A stretch of 36,421 nt of DNA, from NCBI GenBank assembly GCA_031266915.1, contig JAISAB010000015.1, positions 1-36,421 on the forward strand, read 5' to 3'. The notes under the pieces were generated by a model. It ran no database searches, was not told where the DNA came from, and worked only from the letters and a program-made list of their open reading frames with translations. The translations under genes were made by a program, and so were the position numbers. Positions 17,701 to 24,325 of the stretch are shown here, one piece after another; within the stretch, counting starts at the first letter, position 1; the number at the start of each line of letters is the position of its first letter. The stretch is from Rickettsiales bacterium. GTDB lineage: Bacteria; Pseudomonadota; Alphaproteobacteria; Rs-D84.

Positions 17701-18503
17701 GTGCGTCCAGGTTCAGTGGTGCCGCGAATCCGATTCTGTCTTTGGCCTCCAATGCGGTGGCCGGCGGCGCGGAATATAAAATCGGCGATTGGTCGTTCGG
17801 TGCGCGTGCGTTTTCTGGCGCGGTCACGGACGAATCGCTGTTGGAAAACGACCCGACTGTTTCCAGCCGGTACGAGCCTGCGAAACTAGGCCTGATGCAA
17901 GGCGCGCAGTCCAGCGTCGCATGGGGCAACGGCAAATTCGGAATCAGCGCATCGTTCGGCGCGGCGTATGAATCCGATACGGTCTTGGGAACATATACCG
18001 ACGGACTGTTGAGCATGGGCAGTGGCGACACGACTTATATCGACACAGTCGCAACATACCGTGCGGGCGACGATATTGATTTCTCGCTGCGTTCGACGTT
18101 TGCGAAAACAAAGGCGGACGCGTCCGGCGAATTTATCCTGGGGCTTAGCGATTTGGAATCCAACGCGTTTTCGGCCGGGGCGAATATCGGCAACTGGTCG
18201 TTCGCGGTGTCTCAGCCTTTGGCGGTGACCCGTGGGCGGATGCAGTACGCGCATGCCCAGTACGAGGTTGTCGAAGACGCGGATGGCAAATTCGATTTAA
18301 TTGTCAAAAACACCGGAATCAGGGATTTGGATTTGTCGCCGCGCGCGCGCGAGGTTCGCTTCAGCGGCGCATACAGAACGCAGTTTGGCCTGCATACGCA
18401 CGGCGCGTTTGGATTTATCTATCGCGTGAATCCAAATAACACCAAAGACTTTGGCAACGAATCCATCCTGATGATGAAGCTGAGCCACAAGGTCGGAATT
18501 TAA
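14706..18503 (+). CDS. Ankyrin / Cys-knot / degenerate subtilase autotransporter-like protein
   Basis: A 1265-residue mosaic. Residues 1-20 are a signal peptide; 24-90 hold ankyrin-type repeats (NGANVNYTDATGLS, MYGADAS). A hydrophobic segment lies at 115-138, a Gly run at 143-150, and a CTC..CDC Cys module at 153-177. From about 290 the order matches autotransporter S8 subtilases: VALITANGV where VAVIDTGV is expected, IIAG..FVPNGRLAVYR like GVAPNARLVAYR, VFSAGE like AAGN, KCG..PWCFAAAG, ATSAAAGAF like GTSMAAPHV, and GYGLIDLERAT. The aligned Asp is Thr306, His is Tyr377, oxyanion Asn is Glu619; Ser761 remains. The last ~300 residues look like amphipathic beta-strands of an outer-membrane barrel but end in Ile, not Phe/Trp. 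So this is probably a surface-exposed pseudo-protease. An insert with DSDSDGITD (about 495-505) may bind calcium. Confidence 0.75.
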   Translation: MKRIRLFILALFFAPSVLFAANDFQVAAQLLSAAKNADIQQVQNLVNNGANVNYTDATGLSIVCTALMNNDVRAAQILQMYGADASKCDQQIKAYNKKKPKKESGGLFGGLSSAQSMALAAAGAAVVVGGLFLLTDVFGSSKGGGGGGGGAQCQTNASCTCRNGAAGTCRSDGTCDCTGSGDGGTSGGGTQKFALPYGPAYFDIGGKVVYSETAYLNNLAYWSDEANAAPRRDFNYFRPLEQPTNNYFVDGITQSVQNYLLMMHGYSPLAHGYLGNATIRDSATYAPVKLSNSAGGGKPVSVALITANGVNPTGSAGRGGPGGGVSYADGAGAVANTYLVDKYLNYDNPIAGVSGAEKDGFDLSNSGTAMNPYASAYDSALAKIIAGWEAGGRAVGDFFGFVPNGRLAVYRTGGGRGMKNIASPGAPVGTVVDNNTNSKWDTGDTITIAGVPYKITLNDGIFSAQCDSTGFNCTTITWTIKGYIGRDGVLYVDSDSDGITDSGYSIAESGAVTLIKQLGDIDFKNFEAAYEARRTTDVDAIANASLIAESRSSGYLTMDGLKVLVTGLADKQAAYKAFVNEYYNKDTTDDASNTQGDYANKLFNGYNNASPLMVFSAGEFEYGLGTGKSLSVLDATFENYAPVLWNDNLRHLFMTVVAVAHSKGTSAATNIADYGNGTNDTKFGKISLSAWRDENGTTAAAALAALGSSATDTQKTAAIVAAQADDHVYVSRKCGSAGKGVGGVDPWCFAAAGATAEMATSAAAGAFASLKGAFNYMTNSQLFALMALTADGYLRAYSDAGVKFTTDTLTTYLKIKFALPTEYDEENLTGSDYLKAFAEVFGYGLIDLERATKPTSTVSYFNGDNIVSGSGNAYWRRAGNTIFSSSSALNLGGVSISAPFYDILESLDGALVLPRIWANEFSMGSTSSRALYMGDVLGEFKVQNSKSGDEIQIGNLSFSISMSEKAYVDNMGGLDNMQFGYSAGDLGFKAGYQRHFTDGASRFSGAANPILSLASNAVAGGAEYKIGDWSFGARAFSGAVTDESLLENDPTVSSRYEPAKLGLMQGAQSSVAWGNGKFGISASFGAAYESDTVLGTYTDGLLSMGSGDTTYIDTVATYRAGDDIDFSLRSTFAKTKADASGEFILGLSDLESNAFSAGANIGNWSFAVSQPLAVTRGRMQYAHAQYEVVEDADGKFDLIVKNTGIRDLDLSPRAREVRFSGAYRTQFGLHTHGAFGFIYRVNPNNTKDFGNESILMMKLSHKVGI

Positions 18504-18512
18504 CCAAAATAC

Positions 18513-18530
18513 ACGGCGCAGATGCGCCGT
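18513..18530 (+). terminator. Hairpin after the 1265-aa gene
   Basis: ACGGCGC-AGAT-GCGCCGT, with no clear T-tract; a weak terminator or mRNA 3' stabiliser. Confidence 0.5.
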
Positions 18531-18531
18531 A

Positions 18532-18586
18532 TTAGTCATTAATCTATAGTCAGTAGTCAATAGTTGTAATGACTATTGACTAGTCG
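18532..18586. repeat. Inverted heptamer arrays (TTAGTCA type)
   Basis: TTAGTCA, TTAATCT, ATAGTCA, GTAGTCA, ATAGTTG run left to right, then TGACTATTGACTAGTC runs inverted. It immediately follows the hairpin at 18513-18530. Confidence 0.8.
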
Positions 18587-18650
18587 TTTTCTCATGTTTT
18601 TTACGAATAAAAACCTACGAGGTCATGATATAGGTCTATTAAATTACTTA

Positions 18651-18678
18651 TTGACAAATACATATTTTGTATTAATAT
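18651..18678 (+). promoter_or_regulatory. Promoter TTGACA-16-TAATAT
   Basis: TTGACA (18651-18656), ATTTTGT in the spacer and TAATAT (18673-18678). The first 20 bases differ from the promoter at 24256 at one position only. Confidence 0.8.
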
Positions 18679-18709
18679 TGAACTTTTCAACCAAAAAGAG
18701 GTGTTAAAC

Positions 18710-18922
18710 ATGGATGACATAGAAGCAAACAAAATGGGCTTTGGATTTAAAAATGTCCCATTTATCATGGAAAAGAAAACCGTGGATTTTATCGTCGACG
18801 GCTATATCGTGGACACAAACGCCGCCCAGCCAGAGGCGCCGCAAGATGCGCGTGCGAAATTTACAGACGCGCAGAATATGCTAGGCAAGTATCCGCGCGG
18901 TATGGCTGTTAATGGAAAATGA
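18710..18922 (+). CDS. Small orphan protein, 70 aa
   Basis: The ATG at 18710 is preferred to the GTG at 18701, since AAGAGGTG lies 8 bases upstream of the ATG and overlaps the GTG. The product is soluble, with no signal peptide, TM or Cys. Its first half is mixed (FGFKNVPFIMEKKTVDFIVDGYIVD) and the rest is Ala/Gln/Pro-rich. Its own strong promoter and terminator support a real gene. No family recognised. Confidence 0.65.
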   Translation: MDDIEANKMGFGFKNVPFIMEKKTVDFIVDGYIVDTNAAQPEAPQDARAKFTDAQNMLGKYPRGMAVNGK

Positions 18923-18952
18923 GTCCAGTAACTATCTTGTAAACTTGACAGT

Positions 18953-18980
18953 AAAAACCGCGCCAATCGGCGCGGTTTTA
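18953..18980. terminator. Bidirectional terminator
   Basis: AAAACCGCGCC-AAT-CGGCGCGGTTTT between the 70-aa gene and the convergent secreted-protein operon. Confidence 0.9.
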
Positions 18981-18996
18981 GTAAAATGACAATACA

Positions 18997-19626
18997 TTAT
19001 TTTTTACAATCTTTGAAAGGTCCGCATTCACGTTCGTTTGAAAAACTGATTTTGCACGATGTATATTCATCTGTCGTTGTTGCCTTTACATTACCAAGCC
19101 AGAACGTAGCTTCGGAAATACGGGAACATTCCGAAGGGTTAATTGGGCACTCAATGGACATATATCCGTCGTAATTGTATTCTGGATTCTTTGATTCCTT
19201 AACGTTGAAAGCGGCGCATATTCCTTTCAGATAATTAGGCGCACTGCTGAATGTGGTCGTCGTAAGACCGCCAAATTTAGCCACGATATAATCATTGATA
19301 TAATTATTCTGGAAATGAGTATGATGTATATAGTTTGATTCAACACGGCCGATTAGATAATCATTACCATTGCCCCTCCACAGGGAGACCAGATTTTGCG
19401 CCAAAAAAACATCAATATCATTGATGGACGCAAAAGTTTTTTTATCGCAATATGCTGAAAATTTGATTTTCTTGCATGGATTTATTGGTATGCATGCACC
19501 TTTGGATTCAAGCCATACAACTCTGTAGGGATTAGCCAGGCATTTGTCTTTATCCGCCTGGTCGTACGCATATGCGCCGGATACGAACATAGCGGCGACC
19601 AATGCGCCCATCATAAGTTTTTTCAT
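18997..19626 (-). CDS. Secreted Cys-containing protein, 209 aa
   Basis: Signal peptide MKKLMMGALVAAMFVSGAYA, then about 190 residues with ten Cys, including CLANP, CIPINPC, CPINPSECS and CGPFKDC near the end. Aromatic and Asn/Tyr-rich middle (YIHHTHFQNNYINDYIV). I know no family; a disulfide-rich exported domain is likely. It is the last gene of the operon beginning at 20575, 35 bases after the preceding stop, with GGAAAG as ribosome binding site. Base composition is more AT-rich than its neighbours. Confidence 0.75.
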   Translation of the reverse strand: MKKLMMGALVAAMFVSGAYAYDQADKDKCLANPYRVVWLESKGACIPINPCKKIKFSAYCDKKTFASINDIDVFLAQNLVSLWRGNGNDYLIGRVESNYIHHTHFQNNYINDYIVAKFGGLTTTTFSSAPNYLKGICAAFNVKESKNPEYNYDGYMSIECPINPSECSRISEATFWLGNVKATTTDEYTSCKISFSNERECGPFKDCKK

Positions 19627-19661
19627 TTTTCTTTCCTTTTGATTGATTGTTATTTGTTTTA

Positions 19662-20048
19662 TTAGATTCCCAGTTCCGCGAACAGGTCTTGATTATCAGC
19701 CGCAACTTGTTCCGGTGAGCGTGTATCGGCTGCCGTGCCGCCCATTTTTGCCCCACCGCCGCCGCCGGCGTTCGCTGCGGCCAGCTTGCTGGCCAGGGCG
19801 ATGTTTATCCCGACCCCGACGCCGGTCAGTCCCAGCGTCGATATTCCGGCGATTTTAAAATTCTTCACCTCCTTTTCGCATTTTGTTAATTCCTTCATTT
19901 TTATCGCACGTTCCGATTCCAGCCGTTCCAATTGCTGCGTCAGCATTTCTATGCGCATATCCAAAGGCGAATATGCACTCTGCGCGTTCGCGCAGAGTGC
20001 ACATTCGCAAATAGCAATTAGCAAAGAGCAAATAGCAAGTTTTTTCAT
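19662..20048 (-). CDS. Short secreted glycine-zipper protein; signal core encoded by heptamer array
   Basis: After MKK, residues 4-14 (LAICSLLIAIC) are encoded by a 7-bp array (20007-20039). The next residues (CECALCANAQ) come from a perfect 13-bp palindrome (19974-20001), so the signal peptide is built from two repeat types. The mature part has a coiled-coil-like helix (MRIEMLTQQLERLESERAIKM region, about 31-60) and a glycine-type membrane hairpin (about 72-92, GISTLGLTGVGVGINIAL). A Gly-rich linker and a short acidic tail follow. This helix-then-hairpin plan matches the preceding product at 20045-20575, so the two are likely diverged paralogues. Translation is coupled by an ATGA overlap. 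Confidence 0.75.
   Translation of the reverse strand: MKKLAICSLLIAICECALCANAQSAYSPLDMRIEMLTQQLERLESERAIKMKELTKCEKEVKNFKIAGISTLGLTGVGVGINIALASKLAAANAGGGGGAKMGGTAADTRSPEQVAADNQDLFAELGI
19974..20001. repeat. Perfect 13-bp palindrome in coding sequence
   Basis: TGCACTCTGCGCG-TT-CGCGCAGAGTGCA, directly next to the heptamer array in the signal-peptide region. Confidence 0.9.
20007..20039. repeat. Heptamer array inside a signal-peptide coding region
   Basis: GCAAATA, GCAATTA, GCAAAGA, GCAAATA, GCAAG in register; nearly the same string as 1697-1723, which is intergenic. Confidence 0.9.
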
Positions 20049-20575
20049 TTTTGCGCGTTGTCCCCAGATTTGGTGTCTGATGCGGCGGTATCTGTGGCGG
20101 AAGAATCGTTTTCTTTCTTCGCCTTATTCAATTGCACTGTCTGGATAATCGCGCCTGTGGCCGTGCCCAGCACGCCGATGCCGCCGATAATCGTCGCAGT
20201 CCGCCAATCGGACCGACTGCGCCCGCAGCGCCGGATCTCCATATCCATTTGAAACAGGTCGTCTTGTAATTGTTTAACGGTTTTGGATAATTCGGCGATA
20301 ATCGCGGCCTTTTCAGATTCGGTTGGCCCGGTATCGGGTTCTGGTGCTGGTTCCGTCGGCGGCGTAACAGATTCAACCATTTCAACAACTTCGACAGCTG
20401 GCTGCGCGACCTCAGCTGGCGCCAAATTGCTATTTGCTATTTGATAATTGCTATTTTGATTTGTGGTTGTTCTGTTTAGTTTTGAATGAAAAGAAGAGGT
20501 TGGACGCGGTGTCGCGGCCGATGCGGACTGCGCCGCCATAAGAAAACAAATAAAAATAAACAACGTTCGTTGCAA
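20045..20575 (-). CDS. Secreted coiled-coil glycine-zipper protein; TTG start
   Basis: The frame gives a good signal peptide (residues 1-20, MAAQSASA end) only from the TTG at 20575; the next ATG would leave too short a signal. Residues 39-50 (NQNSNYQIANSN region) are encoded by a heptamer array read in the opposite sense from the signal-peptide arrays, with its TAG mutated to TAT. A Val/Glu/Pro linker, a heptad-patterned helix (about 87-120, ELSKTVKQLQDDLFQMDMEI) and a Gly-rich hydrophobic hairpin (about 129-148) follow. A charged, disordered tail ends the protein. First gene of a three-gene operon behind the attenuator-like leader at 20576-20878. No family known. Confidence 0.75.
   Translation of the reverse strand: MQRTLFIFICFLMAAQSASAATPRPTSSFHSKLNRTTTNQNSNYQIANSNLAPAEVAQPAVEVVEMVESVTPPTEPAPEPDTGPTESEKAAIIAELSKTVKQLQDDLFQMDMEIRRCGRSRSDWRTATIIGGIGVLGTATGAIIQTVQLNKAKKENDSSATDTAASDTKSGDNAQK
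20427..20461. repeat. Heptamer array inside mature coding sequence
   Basis: TTGCTAT, TTGCTAT, TTGATAA, TTGCTAT, TTTGATT on the plus strand. On the coding strand the unit would carry one TAG per 21 bases; the in-frame one is changed to TAT. Confidence 0.85.
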
Positions 20576-20878
20576 CTGAATTTATCCCATAACTCGCCGG
20601 CGCGAACGCGCCGATGCGACAAAAAACCGCCAAAGTGAATAGGCGGCCGGGGAGTTCAAAAAATCATAAACACAAATGACCCCGCTGGTCTTCGTCCGTC
20701 AGCGCAAGCGCAGCCGAGACTGTTTTATAACCAACGGCTCCCCGACCAAGCGGGGATAACAACAAAAATCGGGCTTTCGCCCGCTATTGTCGTGCGGGAT
20801 GTGACACGCGTTTTATCGTGCCATGTGTTTATGGTCTTTTTGAAGGACCCGAACCCATTCCCTTTGGATTCATTTTTA
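20576..20878 (-). promoter_or_regulatory. Structured leader RNA with attenuator architecture (copy c)
   Basis: Upstream on the minus strand is a TTGATT-17-TACTAT promoter. Several hairpins follow, including CGGGC-GAAA-GCCCG with ATTTTTG. P1 is CCCCG (20755-20751), loop CTTGGT, CGGGG (20744-20740). The P1 3' arm GGTCGGGGAG (20747-20738) can instead pair, with one G-U, with CTCCCCGGCC (20654-20645). The last GCC of that segment is also the start of the terminator stem GCCGCC/GGCGGT plus T6. The same three-part arrangement is in the leaders at 32609-32807 and 34702-34927. Formation of P1 would free the terminator; the alternative pairing would block it. Effector unknown. A 61-codon reading frame crosses this leader but shows no coding character. 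Confidence 0.7.
20620..20647 (-). terminator. Terminator of leader copy c
   Basis: On the minus strand GCCGCC (20647-20642), loop of ten, GGCGGT and a T6 tract, about 45 bases before the TTG start. Confidence 0.8.
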
Positions 20879-20907
20879 ATAGTATCAAGTTTTTGAACAG
20901 AAATCAA
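20879..20907 (-). promoter_or_regulatory. Promoter of the leader/operon at 20575
   Basis: Minus strand TTGATT (20907-20902), 17-bp spacer, TACTAT (20884-20879). Confidence 0.65.
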
Positions 20908-20917
20908 CATACTTTTT

Positions 20918-21014
20918 TAGTCAATAGTCAGTAGTCTTTAGTCAATAGTGTATAGTTAACTTAGTTTACTAATAACTAAACACTACTCACTATATACTAA
21001 TGACTATTGACTAG
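20918..21014. repeat. Inverted heptamer arrays downstream of grpE
   Basis: Left arm TTTAGTC, AATAGTC, AGTAGTC, TTTAGTC, AATAGTG, TATAGTT; right arm (20973-21014) is the inverted type and begins two bases after the grpE stop on the minus strand. Confidence 0.85.
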
Positions 21015-21015
21015 G

Positions 21016-21552
21016 TTACTTGCTGACCACAACCATTGCTGGGCGCAGGACGCTGTCGCCGAACATATATCCGGCCTGCAGTTCACCGACAACCGTGTTC
21101 GGCGCCGGCTTGGCCGCGCAGGGCTCGTCCGACTTTGTGGTTTCCGCAACCTGGACGGCGTTATGGAACTGCGGATTCAGGGGCTGGCCCAATGGTTCCA
21201 TCTTTACAATGCCGGTCTTGGCCATGGCGGATTCTACGGCGCGGGCCATGGCTTGGATTCCCGCATCATTCGGATTGTGCGCCAGCGCGGCGTCAATCGC
21301 ATCCGCTACGGGCAGAAAATTCCCCGCGACCGACATGACGCGGTTGCGCGCGGCGTTTTCCGTATCCAGCGCGGCGCGGCGGCGCGTGTTTTCCAATTCG
21401 GCGGCCAGCCGCAGATACTTGTCATTCAATTCCGAAATTTGCGCGTTCAGGGTATCGATTTGCGGCCCGTCCGATTCGGTCCCGGCCGTTTGGTTGTTAT
21501 TCGCAGCGTCGTCGGCATCGGCCGGTTTTATTTCTTCGATTTCATTTTCCAT
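21016..21552 (-). CDS. grpE: GrpE nucleotide exchange factor
   Basis: A 178-residue GrpE. An acidic disordered N-terminus (1-30) is followed by a long helix (about 32-70, LNAQISELNDKYLRLAAELENTRRR region), the dimerising coiled coil. The four-helix part contains NFLPVADAIDAAL and the C-terminal beta domain has FHNAVQVAET, NTVVGELQAGYMFGDSVLRPAMVVVSK-type residues. GrpE releases ADP from DnaK in the cytoplasmic Hsp70 cycle. Length is slightly short but complete. It lies 59 bases after tpiA on the same strand, so may share its transcript. No CIRCE-like element was noticed. Confidence 0.95.
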   Translation of the reverse strand: MENEIEEIKPADADDAANNNQTAGTESDGPQIDTLNAQISELNDKYLRLAAELENTRRRAALDTENAARNRVMSVAGNFLPVADAIDAALAHNPNDAGIQAMARAVESAMAKTGIVKMEPLGQPLNPQFHNAVQVAETTKSDEPCAAKPAPNTVVGELQAGYMFGDSVLRPAMVVVSK

Positions 21553-21611
21553 ATCTATTTACCCGTTCACAGATTATTGCAGGCGGTAGCGTCCGCATTA
21601 TTATAAGTTTG

Positions 21612-22316
21612 TCAGATACTCGTTATTATAGGTATGAAGTCGTCGGGTTTCAAGGATGCGCCGCCGACCAAGACGCCGCCGACATTCGGAATCGACATGA
21701 TTTCATGCGCGTTGGCGCCCTTGACGCTGGCGCCGTAGAGCACGGGCGTTCCGCCCAAGCCCATCGAATCCAGCGTTTTCGCAATCAATGCGTGCGCGGT
21801 CGCGATTTCTTCGGATGTCGGCGTCAGTCCCGCACCGATGGCCCAGCGGGGCTCGTACGCGACGATTATTTCGGTGTTTGCGTCATTTGGAATAGACTCG
21901 CAGACGCCAGATTCGATAACGTCCATCGTTTTGCCGGCGTTCTTTTCTTCCATCGTCTCGCCCACGCAGATGATTGGAATCAAGCCATGCGCCAGGGCCG
22001 CGGCGGCCTTTTGGCGAACGATGTCGTTGGTCTCGGCGTGATACTGGCGGCGCTCGCTGTGGCCGACGATAACGTATTTCACATCCCGGTCGGCCAGCAT
22101 TTTGGCGGATACTTCGCCGGTGTAGGCGCCCGATTCGTGCGCGCTGACGTCTTGGGCGCCAATTGCCATTTTGCCGGATTTCGCGCCCAGCATTGTAAAG
22201 GGCGCGCAGATAACGACGGTGTTTTTCGTATCCACGCCGTTCAAGGCGTTTGCCATCGCATCCAATTCGGCGGCGCTGCCGTTCATTTTCCAGTTTCCAG
22301 CGATAATCTTTGTCAT
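21612..22316 (-). CDS. tpiA: Triosephosphate isomerase
   Basis: A complete 234-residue TIM barrel, at the short end for the family. AGNWKMNG near the N-terminus has the substrate-binding Asn and Lys. VIVGHSERR carries the catalytic His and AYEPRWAIG the catalytic Glu. The flexible loop 6 (AIGAGLTPT) and the phosphate-binding VLYGASVKG and GGVLVGGASL segments are intact. It interconverts dihydroxyacetone phosphate and glyceraldehyde 3-phosphate in the cytoplasm, working with pgk (33089-34255) in glycolysis. It is divergent from the PpiD-like gene, an arrangement known from other Alphaproteobacteria. Confidence 0.97.
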   Translation of the reverse strand: MTKIIAGNWKMNGSAAELDAMANALNGVDTKNTVVICAPFTMLGAKSGKMAIGAQDVSAHESGAYTGEVSAKMLADRDVKYVIVGHSERRQYHAETNDIVRQKAAAALAHGLIPIICVGETMEEKNAGKTMDVIESGVCESIPNDANTEIIVAYEPRWAIGAGLTPTSEEIATAHALIAKTLDSMGLGGTPVLYGASVKGANAHEIMSIPNVGGVLVGGASLKPDDFIPIITSI

Positions 22317-22384
22317 AGTTTTCTTCCTTTTTTACGTTGATTTCCGTATGCGTGTTTTGCTAGGATAACCCAAAAGGTGAAAAA

Positions 22385-23800
22385 ATGCTAGAATATTTAC
22401 GCGATATGTCTGGGAAACCAGTCGCAAAGGTTTTAATTGCTATCCTGATGTTTTCGTTCGTCGGATGGGGCGCGGCCGAATGGATTCTGAACGGTTCTAT
22501 GCGCGAACCCGCGCTGCTTACTGTCGGCGGCGAAAGCATAACCGTCGGACAGTTTAATATGGAGCGCGGTCGCGAGATGGCAAAGCTGACGCGCGACCAG
22601 CAAAAGCAAATCTATACCGACCCCGAATACGCCAACGTGTTCTATAGCGGCGTTCTGACGACGATGACGAATAACCTGATGGTTGAAAACCGCGCGCGCG
22701 ATTTGGGATTCTATGTCACTGACAAGCGCGTCGCGGCCGAGGTTGGCGATTTCCCGGAGTTCCAGGACGGCGGCCGCTTTTCCGCGGCGAAGTTCGACGC
22801 GGTTCTGTCAAATTCCGGCTGGGGCGAGGCGGAATTCGCCAAATATCTGCGCGGACAGATTATGCGCTCGATGGTTCTGGGTGCGATGTCCGTGCCGGTG
22901 GCGGTCCCGGATTTTGCGGTCACGGCCGCCTATAATTCCAGATACGCGACCAGACAAATCGATTACAATGAAATAAAATTCAACCAATTCGCCGCCGGCA
23001 ATCCGACGGACGACCAGTTGCGCGAATTCTATGCCAAGAACCCGAAAACAAATCCTGAGACGCGCGCCGTGTCGTATGTGCTGGTGACAGCCGCGATGGA
23101 CAAGCCCGACAGCTATGACGCAGGCTATGATAGGGCGCAAAAGCTGGAGGACGCTATTATATCCGGCGAATCCATGTCCGCAGCGGCAACAAAAAACAAG
23201 GCAAAATTTGTGGCGCTGTCGGCCTTTGCCAAGGCGAGCCGTCCGGTCGACCCGTTGCTGACCGACGCCATGGTTAACAAAATCTTTGCGATGGAGCAGG
23301 GCATGGAATCCGAAGTCATCGAAACCAAGCAGGGCTTTGCGATTATCCGCGTTGAAAAAATAAACCCGACGCATACGGCGGAATTCGCGGCAGTCAAAAA
23401 TTCGCTGGTTGTAAACTGGAAAAAGGAAGAGCAGAAAAAGAAAGCCTATTTGGCCGCGAACGAGTCCCTGATTGCGCTTAACAAAAACGGCGGGTTCCAG
23501 GGCGCGCGGCGCGATGTCGCCGTGTCACGCGCCAACGGCGCGCCGGTGGATGTTCTGGTCGCCGCGTTCAAACAGGAAATCGGTGCCAATGCAATTGTTC
23601 CGGGACCGGACGCCTTTTATGTCGTCAGCGTCAAAAAGGAAGTCGCGCCCAAGGCCGATGCCGCGAAAATGACGGCATTGCGCAAAGAATTGCAGAACAT
23701 GACCGCGCGCGAAGTCATGGACGATTACAATTCATTCCTGATGCGCGAATATCCGGTAAAGATTAACAGAAAGGTCTTTGAAAAACTGTTCGCGAAATAA
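22385..23800 (+). CDS. SurA_N/PpiD-like periplasmic peptidyl-prolyl isomerase or chaperone
   Basis: One N-terminal TM anchor (about 13-36, VAKVLIAILMFSFVGWGAAE) places the rest in the periplasm, as in PpiD. A SurA_N-type helical chaperone domain follows (about 40-190), including GESITVGQFNMERGREM. A parvulin-like stretch (about 220-330) has VSYVLVTAA, a KNKAKF segment and SEVIETKQGFAIIRVEKI. The 471 residues are shorter than typical PpiD (about 620), with the second half condensed; catalytic competence is uncertain. It probably helps fold exported and outer-membrane proteins, which are many in this window. AAAAGGTG serves as ribosome binding site and TTGATT-18-TAGGAT is a weak promoter. Confidence 0.85.
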   Translation: MLEYLRDMSGKPVAKVLIAILMFSFVGWGAAEWILNGSMREPALLTVGGESITVGQFNMERGREMAKLTRDQQKQIYTDPEYANVFYSGVLTTMTNNLMVENRARDLGFYVTDKRVAAEVGDFPEFQDGGRFSAAKFDAVLSNSGWGEAEFAKYLRGQIMRSMVLGAMSVPVAVPDFAVTAAYNSRYATRQIDYNEIKFNQFAAGNPTDDQLREFYAKNPKTNPETRAVSYVLVTAAMDKPDSYDAGYDRAQKLEDAIISGESMSAAATKNKAKFVALSAFAKASRPVDPLLTDAMVNKIFAMEQGMESEVIETKQGFAIIRVEKINPTHTAEFAAVKNSLVVNWKKEEQKKKAYLAANESLIALNKNGGFQGARRDVAVSRANGAPVDVLVAAFKQEIGANAIVPGPDAFYVVSVKKEVAPKADAAKMTALRKELQNMTAREVMDDYNSFLMREYPVKINRKVFEKLFAK

Positions 23801-23820
23801 TTAAATATAACAGCACATTT

Positions 23821-23878
23821 GGTGGCTTTTGGGATGGCTCATGTACTATTTGTACACTTCGCCATCCCAAAAACCGCC
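23821..23878. repeat. Long palindrome
   Basis: GGTGGCTTTTGGGATGGC (23821-23838) pairs with GCCATCCCAAAAACCGCC (23861-23878), with an inner GTAC-TATTT-GTAC. It follows the ppiD-like gene and may act as its terminator, although no T-tract follows. Confidence 0.8.
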
Positions 23879-23904
23879 AACTACACCATTCTATTTAATT
23901 TATC

Positions 23905-24042
23905 AATTGCAAGGGATGTACACGTCGGGTCCACGAACACCACCATTCGCCTCACATAATTCAATTTCTTAACCTGGCGGCCATTTTACACCATCCACAA
24001 AACCACCAACTGTACCTTTATCGACATTCTTCTCACTTGCCG
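23905..24042 (-). pseudogene. Possible coding remnant with an in-frame stop
   Basis: The minus strand from 24042 reads 25 codons (TASEKNVDKGTVGGFVDGV..), one TAA, then 22 codons (EIELCEANGGVRGPDVYIPCN) to a TGA. The composition looks protein-like but short. It could be a broken gene tail or chance; no family recognised. Confidence 0.25.
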
Positions 24043-24220
24043 TCATACCTTTGAGATCCGGTATCTATTGTATTCAAGCAATGAACAATGCCCGTATGAT
24101 AAACACATTGGATACCGGCCACCGGGCCACACGAAAACCTACTGGATTTTCGTGGGTGGTCCAAGCCGGTATGACGAATCTTGAGGTTTTGGGGCTCAAA
24201 AAGTACATTCCTGTCAGTTG
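24037..24220. mobile_element. MITE-like element of the VIPAQ/TACATTCCTGTCAG class
   Basis: From GTCATACC..TCCGGTATC to GCCGGTATGACG, ending in TACATTCCTGTCAGTTG (24204-24220). The stretch from TCCGGTATC to TGATAAACA is close to 26790-26840, where the same repeat lies inside a gene. Confidence 0.65.
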
Positions 24221-24255
24221 CGCATAATTTAAAAAATGATATTACTAGAAATATA

Positions 24256-24283
24256 TTGACAAATACGTATTTTGTGATATTTT
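24256..24283 (+). promoter_or_regulatory. Promoter TTGACA-16-TATTTT
   Basis: TTGACA (24256-24261), AAATACGTATTT palindrome and ATTTTGT in the spacer, TATTTT (24278-24283). AAGGAG (24313-24318) serves the GTG at 24326. Confidence 0.7.
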
Positions 24284-24325
24284 AGGCCCGCACATATACA
24301 TATATTCTTTTTAAGGAGTTAAGAA

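Noticed and set aside
20620-20880. RNase P, tmRNA or SRP RNA in the 20.6-20.9 kb gap
   Set aside because: None of the conserved cores of these RNAs could be found.
20725-20910. 61-codon frame on the minus strand starting near the promoter of the leader
   Set aside because: It spans the structured leader, its start overlaps the promoter boxes, and its end is made of hairpin sequence; leader RNA explains it better.
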